NCBI GenBank assembly: GCA_030698645.1
Contig: JAUYMV010000396.1
Span: 1 to 25,958, forward strand
Reading direction: 5' to 3'
Source: Mesorhizobium sp.
GTDB lineage: Bacteria > Pseudomonadota > Alphaproteobacteria > Rhizobiales > Rhizobiaceae
DNA: 25,958 nucleotides
The position numbers were made by a program, and so were the translations under genes. The notes beneath the pieces are model-generated. The model was not told where the DNA came from. It saw only the letters and a program-made list of their open reading frames with translations, and did not search any database. Below are positions 20,776 to 25,958 of the stretch, piece after piece (position 1 is the stretch's first letter; every line of letters begins with the position of its first letter).

Positions 20776-23127
20776 CTACACAGCGATCTCCTGGGCGAAT
20801 GTCCGCCCGTCGAGCCCGAGGCATGCAAGTCTCAGCGCCGGCCTGCCCGTGCCGGTCCACTGTTCCTTGGCGGTAAGCGTCACATTCTCCGCATCCCAGG
20901 TCGCCACGACCGCCATCAGCGATGCGTCTTGCGCGCGAAAGCCCCAGCCAAGCCCGTCGTCGAAGAATGTCTCGCGCGCCGAGGCGCCCACCCCGATGCC
21001 GGCGAAAAGCGTCAGCGTCACCTCTGTCGCATCGTGCGGCGCCTGGTCGGGCCAAGCGGTTGCGAGCGGCAGGATCGCGCCGGCGCGCACCGCCAGCGGC
21101 AACTGCCCAAGCGGGGCGGCGAGCGTAACCCTGTGGCCGCCTCCGAGCTGTGCGCCGGTGTGGAAGTCGAGCCAGCCGCCCTCGACGGAGGGTAAGTAAG
21201 CGCTGACGGACCGCGCGTCCGCCTCGACCGCGGGCGCAACCAGCACGTCGGGTCCGAGCATGAAGGCGTCCTGGTCCGCGCGGCAATCCGCATCGTCGAA
21301 ATGATAGAACAGCGGCGCGACGATCGGTTCGCCCGTCATGTGCGTGCGCCACGCGAGGCTGTAGAGATGCGGCATCAGCCGGTAGCGCAATCTCAGCGCC
21401 CGCTTCACCAGTTCGGTATTCTCCGGCCCGTGCATCCACGGCACCGTCGTCGGCTGCGCCAGTTGCGGCTTCCACGAGTTCATCACCGCGCGCGGATGCA
21501 CCGACATAAGCTCGACGAAGCGGACCAGCAGCTCCGGTTCGGGCGCGGGTCCGTCGAAGCCGCCGATGTCGTGGCCGGTCAGCGGCATGCCCGACAGGCT
21601 CATCGACAGGCCCTGCCGGAGGTTCCATTTCAGCGTGTGCCAGCTCGTGCGGTTGTCGCCCGACCACGTCTCGCCATAGCGCGCGATGCCGATCGGACCC
21701 GCGCGGGAGATCGTGTAGGGGCGAGCCTCGGGCGACCGCGCCAGCGTCGCCTCATAGGTCGCGCGCGTCATCAGGAGCGCATGCACCGGCCGCATGTCGA
21801 TCGCCGGCAGTGGCGCGCCGAAGCCCTCGACGGTCGCCGTCTCGTCCCACAATTCGCATTCGTTGTTGTCGTTCCAGGCCGCCGTGAAGCCGGCTCCCAG
21901 CACCTGTGTGGAGATCCCCTCCTGCCACCATTTGATGGCGGCCGGATTGGTGAAGTCGAGGCTCGACCCGTTGCCGCCCCAGAACATCTCGATGGCGGGC
22001 GTGCCGTCGGCGCGGCGCACGAACCAGCCCTCGCCGGCGGCCCGCGCATAGGACGGGTGCTCGGTCAGCAGCACCGGCTTGACGTTGGCGCAGGTGTTGA
22101 AGCCGAGTTCGGAAAGCCTGGCGAAGAAGCCGTCGCGGTCCGGGAATTTCGACAGGTTCCAGGTGAAGACGTAGCGCCGACCGTCCTCCTTGGTGGTGTA
22201 GCCGGAGCCCGAATGGATCGCGCTGATCGGGATCTGCTCCGCGCGGCAGCGCTCGGCGAAGCCGGTGATGACCTCCTGCGCATTGGGCGAATCCGCATGG
22301 TGCATGGTGGTGAAGGCGAACCCCATCGACCAGCGCGGCTGGAAATGCGGCTTGCCGGTCAGTTCCATCAGGCGCGGCACGATATCGCGCACCTTCGGCC
22401 CGGCGATCGCATACATCACCAGCCCCTTCTCCTGCGCGTCGACGTGGCGGTAGTGCGGGTGATAGTTGGAATGTTCGGCGCCGAGATCGAAGGTGATCTC
22501 CGACAGCGTGTCATAGAACAGGCCGACGGCGCCGGCCGCGTCAGTGTCGGCGATGACGAAGGGCGCGTGCTTGTAGAGCGGATCGGCCGTCTCGGCGTTG
22601 TAGCCCAGCGCGTCGGTCTGGAGACACCGCAGGCGGCGCCCGGTGCGGTCGAGCGGCCCGGTCTTGTCGCCGAGCCCGAAATGCCGGTCTTCGAGCGTGC
22701 GGGACTGGAAGTGGCGGAAGATCCCCCGCGCGGCGAACCACTGATAGGCGCCGGCCTGCCGGTCGGCGAGCACGGTGGTCCAGCCGTCGCCTGCGCGGCG
22801 CTGGAAGGTCAGGCCGAGCGGCGCGCCGGTGACGCTGATGCGCCAGTCGTCCGACGCGATCACCGTGCTGCCGGCGCCGTCCGCGAACTCCGCGCCCGGT
22901 GGCGCGAAACCCTCGACCGACAGCCGGTCGCGCCCCGGCCACGGCACGTCGCCGCCCGGCGCCACCATCCAGGTGCGGTCGACGGCGAGACCGCCCTCCG
23001 GAACGATCGCCGTGCGCGTGAGCCAGTCGGATAGGATGTCGACCCTGAGCGTGAAGCCGGCGGACAGCGGCAGCGTCAGCCCGGTGGCGGTAGCGCTTGC
23101 GGGGCCGGTGGCGGAGAGGAAAGTCAT
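20776..23127 (-). CDS. Glycoside hydrolase family 31 (alpha-glucosidase-like)
   Basis: A 783-residue cytoplasmic GH31 enzyme without a signal peptide. The N-terminal beta-sandwich (about 1-245) contains HFGLGDKTGPLDRTGRR at 149-165, the usual GLGEKTGPLDR-like motif. The (beta/alpha)8 barrel carries the nucleophile D420 in AWNDNNE and the acid/base D491 in WSGDNRTSW, with LSGMPLTGHDIGGF after it. C-terminal beta domains follow from about 620. Family enzymes release alpha-linked glucose (or xylose) from non-reducing ends. Residues 305-310 read HSGSGY, where many GH31 enzymes have an aspartate-containing strand end (H-x-D-x-x-W), so substrate preference may differ. It is the last visible gene of the sugar ABC operon, so an imported alpha-glycoside is its likely substrate. 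Confidence 0.92.
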   Translation of the reverse strand: MTFLSATGPASATATGLTLPLSAGFTLRVDILSDWLTRTAIVPEGGLAVDRTWMVAPGGDVPWPGRDRLSVEGFAPPGAEFADGAGSTVIASDDWRISVTGAPLGLTFQRRAGDGWTTVLADRQAGAYQWFAARGIFRHFQSRTLEDRHFGLGDKTGPLDRTGRRLRCLQTDALGYNAETADPLYKHAPFVIADTDAAGAVGLFYDTLSEITFDLGAEHSNYHPHYRHVDAQEKGLVMYAIAGPKVRDIVPRLMELTGKPHFQPRWSMGFAFTTMHHADSPNAQEVITGFAERCRAEQIPISAIHSGSGYTTKEDGRRYVFTWNLSKFPDRDGFFARLSELGFNTCANVKPVLLTEHPSYARAAGEGWFVRRADGTPAIEMFWGGNGSSLDFTNPAAIKWWQEGISTQVLGAGFTAAWNDNNECELWDETATVEGFGAPLPAIDMRPVHALLMTRATYEATLARSPEARPYTISRAGPIGIARYGETWSGDNRTSWHTLKWNLRQGLSMSLSGMPLTGHDIGGFDGPAPEPELLVRFVELMSVHPRAVMNSWKPQLAQPTTVPWMHGPENTELVKRALRLRYRLMPHLYSLAWRTHMTGEPIVAPLFYHFDDADCRADQDAFMLGPDVLVAPAVEADARSVSAYLPSVEGGWLDFHTGAQLGGGHRVTLAAPLGQLPLAVRAGAILPLATAWPDQAPHDATEVTLTLFAGIGVGASARETFFDDGLGWGFRAQDASLMAVVATWDAENVTLTAKEQWTGTGRPALRLACLGLDGRTFAQEIAV

Positions 23128-23157
23128 GGCGTTTCACTTACTGTCTGGATTGAAAGA

Positions 23158-23331
23158 TACCCCCACCCCTTACCCCTCCCCTCAAGGGGGAGGGGGATCA
23201 CCCACCGTTGCTCCGGCATCGGCAGATGTTGCGGGCATTGGTCTCGACGTCGGCGCCCCCTCCCCTTGAGGGGGTCCGAAGGACGGGCGAGACAAGTGGC
23301 TCGCCCCGGCAGGGTAAGGGTGGGGGTAACG
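23158..23331. repeat. Type B-like inverted repeat between the sugar ATPase and GH31 genes
   Basis: The left arm reads TACCCCCACCCCTTACCC then CCCCTCAAGGGGGAGGGGG. The right arm reads CCCCCTCCCCTTGAGGGGG, then GGTAAGGGTGGGGGTA after an insertion of about 35 nt. The arms share the TACCCCCACC terminus of the element inside the CoA synthetase gene. It occupies most of the 240-bp space 23128-23367; the rest shows no gene. Confidence 0.82.
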
Positions 23332-23367
23332 ACCGTCCTCCCGCCGCAGCCGTTAATCCCGCCCCGC

Positions 23368-24471
23368 TCACACCGCCTCTCCCACGACCGTGCGCGCGAG
23401 CGCGAGCCCGTTGTCCCCGCGGAAGAGATGCGTGAAGTCCGGCCGGAACAGCGCATGCGCCGTGTCGCCGCGCTTCAGCGCGGTCTGGCCGGCGAGATGC
23501 GCCGTGAGCTTGGTGCCGGCTTTCGTCTCGCAGTAGAGGTAGGAATCACCGCCGAGCTGCTCGATCGACAGCACGGTGACGGGATGCCCGCCGGTTTCCG
23601 CGATGTCGAGATGCTCCGGACGGATGCCGAGCGTCGCCGCGTCGCCGCCGGCGAGCCCGTCCCCGGTCACGGAGGCGCGGTATTCATTGCCCGCTGCATC
23701 CCGCACCGTCACGCCCGACGCCTCCGCCGAGACCACCGTCACCTCGATGAAGTTCATCCGCGGCGAGCCGAGGAAACCGGCGACGAACTGGTTGACCGGC
23801 CGGTTGTAGAGATCGAGCGGCGCGCCCGCCTGCTCGATGATGCCGGCGCGCAGCACCACGATCTTGTCGGCCATCGTCATCGCCTCGACCTGGTCGTGCG
23901 TGACATAGATCATCGTGTTGCCGAGCCGGTGATGCAGGGACGAGATTTCGCCGCGCATGACGACGCGCAACTCGGCGTCGAGATTGGACAGCGGCTCGTC
24001 GAAGAGAAACACGCGCGGCTCGCGCACCACGGCGCGGCCGATCGCGACGCGCTGGCGCTGCCCGCCGGAGAGCTGCTTCGGACGACGGTCGAGATAGGTC
24101 TCGATCTGCAGCATGCGCGCCGCGTCGTCGACGCGCCGCTTGATCTCGTCCTTCGGCGTCTTGATGTTCTCCAGCCCGAAGGCGAGGTTCTCGCGCACCG
24201 TCATGTGCGGGTAGAGCGCGTAGGTCTGGAACACCATGGCCAGCCCGCGCTCCGACGCGCGCTGCTCGTTGACGCGCGCCCCGTCGATGCGCAGCTCCCC
24301 GCCGCTGATGTCCTCCAGCCCCGCGATCATGCGCAAGAGCGTGGACTTGCCGCAGCCCGACGGACCGACGAAGACGCAGAACTCGCCATCATCAATGCGC
24401 AGGCTGACGCCATGGATGGCGCGCACGTCGCCATAGTCCTTGACCAGATTGTCCAGTTCGACGACGGCCAT
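23368..24471 (-). CDS. Sugar ABC transporter ATP-binding protein, UgpC/MalK (CUT1) type
   Basis: A 367-residue ATPase of a CUT1 carbohydrate importer. Walker [10 protein letters not shown] lies at 36-44, the Q-loop [12 protein letters not shown] near 81-92, signature LSGGQ at 134-138, Walker B VFLFDE at 154-159, and the switch histidine in VTHDQ near 193-197. The C-terminal part (about 235-367, [10 protein letters not shown] and LGGDSYLY) is the TOBE/MalK regulatory domain. The ATG at 24471 starts [18 protein letters not shown], as usual; the longer frame from 24519 is unsupported. It follows the permease gene across a type A repeat of about 280 nt and precedes GH31. The sugar is unknown but is probably an alpha-glucoside, judged by the GH31 gene. 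Confidence 0.93.
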   Translation of the reverse strand: MAVVELDNLVKDYGDVRAIHGVSLRIDDGEFCVFVGPSGCGKSTLLRMIAGLEDISGGELRIDGARVNEQRASERGLAMVFQTYALYPHMTVRENLAFGLENIKTPKDEIKRRVDDAARMLQIETYLDRRPKQLSGGQRQRVAIGRAVVREPRVFLFDEPLSNLDAELRVVMRGEISSLHHRLGNTMIYVTHDQVEAMTMADKIVVLRAGIIEQAGAPLDLYNRPVNQFVAGFLGSPRMNFIEVTVVSAEASGVTVRDAAGNEYRASVTGDGLAGGDAATLGIRPEHLDIAETGGHPVTVLSIEQLGGDSYLYCETKAGTKLTAHLAGQTALKRGDTAHALFRPDFTHLFRGDNGLALARTVVGEAV

Positions 24472-24539
24472 GTTCAAGCTCCTCGTACGGGAAACATCGG
24501 CGAATGGCGCACCCTGCACGCGACGGCAAATGGTGCGCC

Positions 24540-24711
24540 TACCCCCTCACCGCCTCGCTTACGGCGGCAAAGCCGCCGAGCTCGGCACCTCTCCCCCACT
24601 TCGTGGGGGCGAGGAAATGCAGCTCCGGCGATTGGCGCTTCGGCGACGAGCGTTTCCTCTCCCCCGGGCAGGGGGAGAGGTGGTTCGCGAAGCGAACCGG
24701 TGAGGGGGTGC
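24540..24711. repeat. Nested palindromic repeat, type A copy 4 (inverted relative to copies 1 and 2)
   Basis: The left arm is ACCCCCTCACCGCCTCGC with an extra small palindrome GGCGGCAAAGCCGCC. Then CTCTCCCCCACTTCGTGGGGG is followed by the core with GATTGGCGCTTC, which is the reverse complement of the core in copies 1 and 2. The right half is CCTCTCCCCCGGGCAGGGGG and GGTTCGCGAAGCGAACC ending GGTGAGGGGGT. It accounts for most of the 280-bp gap between the MalG-like permease and its ATPase. Confidence 0.86.
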
Positions 24712-24751
24712 TTCGGCGACAACTGAATCCGGTGGCGGCTATCAGTGCCCA

Positions 24752-25795
24752 TCACTTCACCCCCGACTGCGCGATGCCGGTGGTGATGTATTTTTGCAGG
24801 ACGGCGAAGACGACGGTGATCGGCAGCAGCGTCAGGATGGTCATGGCGAGCAGGTTCGCCCAGCTCGTCTGCAACTCGCCCTGGAAGGCGTTGAGCGCCA
24901 GTTGCAGGGTGAACTGCTCGGACCGGTTGAGCACGATCAGCGGCCAGAGGAAATCGTTCCAGCGCCACATCACCGAGAAGATGACCAGCACCGCGATCGC
25001 CGGAGCGGCGAGCGGCAGCACGATCTTCCAGTAGACCCGCCATTCCGACGCATGGTCCATCCGCGCGGCATCGAGCAAATCGTCTGGAATGGTCAGCATG
25101 TATTGCCTGAGCAGGAACACGCCGGTCGGCGTCGCCACCGCCGGCCAGATGACGCCCCAAGGCGAGTTGATGAGGCCGAGTTGCTGCACCACCAGATAGA
25201 TCGGCACGAGGTTGATCGTCGGCGGGATCATCAGCGTCGCGATGATCAGCACGAAGACCATGGTGCGCCCGTTGAAACGATACTTCGACAGCGCGAAGGC
25301 GGCCATCGAATTGAAGATCACCGTGATGATGGTGGCGATGACCGTGATGAACACGGAATTCCAGAAATAGAGCAGGAAGTTGAAGCGCTCGAACAGCGCC
25401 GTGTAGTTCTCCAGCGCCAGCGCGAATTCGCGCTCTGGCACGCGGTCCTTGATGTTGATCTGAAGCCGCTCGGCGGGCGCGGCCGGATCGACCATCTGGC
25501 TCATCAGGCCGACGCGGCGGATCTGCGCCAGCACCTTGCCCTCATGCTCGCCGCCGGTGACGCGGAAGAGCTGCAGCGGCTCCTCGTAGCCCTCGACGGT
25601 GGCGGTGATCGGCGCCAGCGGCAGCAGGGTCGGCGGATACTCCTGCAGCGCGGCCTCGGTCTTGAACGACGACAGCGCCACCCAGAGGATCGGTCCGAAC
25701 ATCAACAGCACGGCCAGCAGCAGGTAGACGGCGGTCAGCCCGTCGATGACGTCGAACTTGCCGCGGCCATGCGTGCGGGTCAGGAAGCGGAACAT
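24752..25795 (-). CDS. Sugar ABC transporter permease, MalG/AglG-like (CUT1)
   Basis: A 347-residue inner-membrane permease. TM1 lies at about 18-42; then comes a long periplasmic region (about 45-130) containing IKDRVPEREFALALENYTALFER, followed by five membrane helices. The EAA loop LLDAARMDHASEWRVYWKIVLPLAAPA (about 230-260) contacts the ATPase, and the C-terminus YITTGIAQSGVK is typical of MalG-type subunits. It is about 50-70 residues longer than most CUT1 second permeases because of the first periplasmic loop, a trait I associate with AglG-type alpha-glucoside permeases. Its start lies 3 nt after the stop of the upstream MalF-like gene, so the two are translated together. Confidence 0.92.
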   Translation of the reverse strand: MFRFLTRTHGRGKFDVIDGLTAVYLLLAVLLMFGPILWVALSSFKTEAALQEYPPTLLPLAPITATVEGYEEPLQLFRVTGGEHEGKVLAQIRRVGLMSQMVDPAAPAERLQINIKDRVPEREFALALENYTALFERFNFLLYFWNSVFITVIATIITVIFNSMAAFALSKYRFNGRTMVFVLIIATLMIPPTINLVPIYLVVQQLGLINSPWGVIWPAVATPTGVFLLRQYMLTIPDDLLDAARMDHASEWRVYWKIVLPLAAPAIAVLVIFSVMWRWNDFLWPLIVLNRSEQFTLQLALNAFQGELQTSWANLLAMTILTLLPITVVFAVLQKYITTGIAQSGVK

Positions 25796-25798
25796 CGC

Positions 25799-25958
25799 CT
25801 AGCCCTCCTCGCTCTGGCTGCGCGTGGCGCGCAGCTGCAGCAGCGTCAGCACGAGCAGCACGCCGGCCATCAACAGCGACGCCGCCGCCGCCAGTCCGAA
25901 CAGCTGCGGCCGGAAGGCGAAGCCCGTCTCGTATAAGAACTGCAGCAGGAGCAGCGAC
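25799..25958 (-). CDS. C-terminus of a MalF-like sugar ABC permease (partial)
   Basis: Reading in from the right edge on the minus strand, the frame gives about 52 residues: LLLLQFLYETGFAFRPQLFG, then a hydrophobic helix rich in Ala and Leu, and a tail ending RSQSEEG before a TAG at 25799-25801. The L-x-E-x-F-F ... GLAAAASLLMAGVLLVLT arrangement is that of the last helix of MalF-type permeases. The start and most of the gene are outside the window, as are, presumably, the sugar-binding protein gene and the operon promoter. Confidence 0.78.
   Translation of the reverse strand, partial: SLLLLQFLYETGFAFRPQLFGLAAAASLLMAGVLLVLTLLQLRATRSQSEEG

Noticed and set aside
21301..23034. 577-codon plus-strand frame opposite the GH31 gene
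   Set aside because: Pure antisense shadow: composition rich in Arg, Val and Gly, no motif, and the minus strand carries a complete GH31 enzyme.
20776..23127. GH31 enzyme considered as a sulfoquinovosidase
   Set aside because: The pocket motifs I recall for YihQ-type enzymes are not visible, and no sulfoquinovose pathway genes are nearby.
7291..24711. Repeats considered as a CRISPR array or as insertion sequences
   Set aside because: They are dispersed by kilobases, palindromic, and lack regular spacers; no cas or transposase gene is present.

Overview
The window looks like a chromosomal segment of a GC-rich alphaproteobacterium of the Hyphomicrobiales, most like the Mesorhizobium/Aminobacter/Phyllobacteriaceae group. 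This is inferred from base composition, the style of the ABC transporters, the pcaR-pcaIJF arrangement, the carnitine catabolism genes, and the abundant nested palindromic repeats between genes. No rRNA, tRNA, CRISPR array, transposase or prophage gene was seen.

Layout. (1) 1-3972, plus strand: the end of a Dpp/Opp-type uptake operon (last codons of one permease, a complete second permease, a fused double-ATPase subunit), then a ParDE toxin-antitoxin pair with its own probable promoter, then a type I phosphodiesterase / alkaline phosphatase superfamily enzyme. (2) 3994-6312: a GNAT acetyltransferase and a cation diffusion facilitator (minus), and a TVP38/TMEM64 membrane protein (plus). (3) 6317-15384, minus strand: a catabolic gene set for gamma-butyrobetaine and L-carnitine. 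Transcription order is beta-keto acid cleavage enzyme, HD-domain protein, L-carnitine dehydrogenase, acyl-CoA dehydrogenase, DUF2161 nuclease-fold protein, ADP-forming-type acyl-CoA synthetase, carnitinyl-CoA dehydratase (CaiD), HSL-family esterase. A GlxA/CdhR-like AraC regulator is divergent at 15752. (4) 16762-20757: pcaI-pcaJ-pcaF-cupin on the minus strand, divergent from an IclR regulator (pcaR), with a perfect 15-bp palindrome between them. (5) 20776-25958, minus strand: the distal part of an alpha-glucoside-type sugar operon (end of a MalF-like permease, MalG-like permease, UgpC/MalK-like ATPase, cytoplasmic GH31 glycosidase).

How the genes may work together (inference from families and order): the CoA synthetase activates gamma-butyrobetaine (or crotonobetaine), the acyl-CoA dehydrogenase makes crotonobetainyl-CoA, and CaiD hydrates it to carnitinyl-CoA. 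After release, L-carnitine is oxidised by the dehydrogenase, and the BKACE enzyme converts dehydrocarnitine plus acetyl-CoA to betainyl-CoA plus acetoacetate. The PcaIJ/PcaF enzymes next door belong to the families that activate and thiolyse 3-oxoacids, so they could also handle acetoacetate, although their first assignment is the beta-ketoadipate pathway. No betainyl-CoA thioesterase is visible in the window.

The most unusual sequence feature is a set of nested palindromic repeats (at least seven elements of three kinds). One is translated in frame as a roughly 39-residue insert between the two halves of the CoA synthetase, and another supplies that same protein's last 15 residues and stop codon. 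The HD protein, with a PhnZ-like spacing of metal-ligand candidates, and the DUF2161 protein are the least explained members of the carnitine operon.
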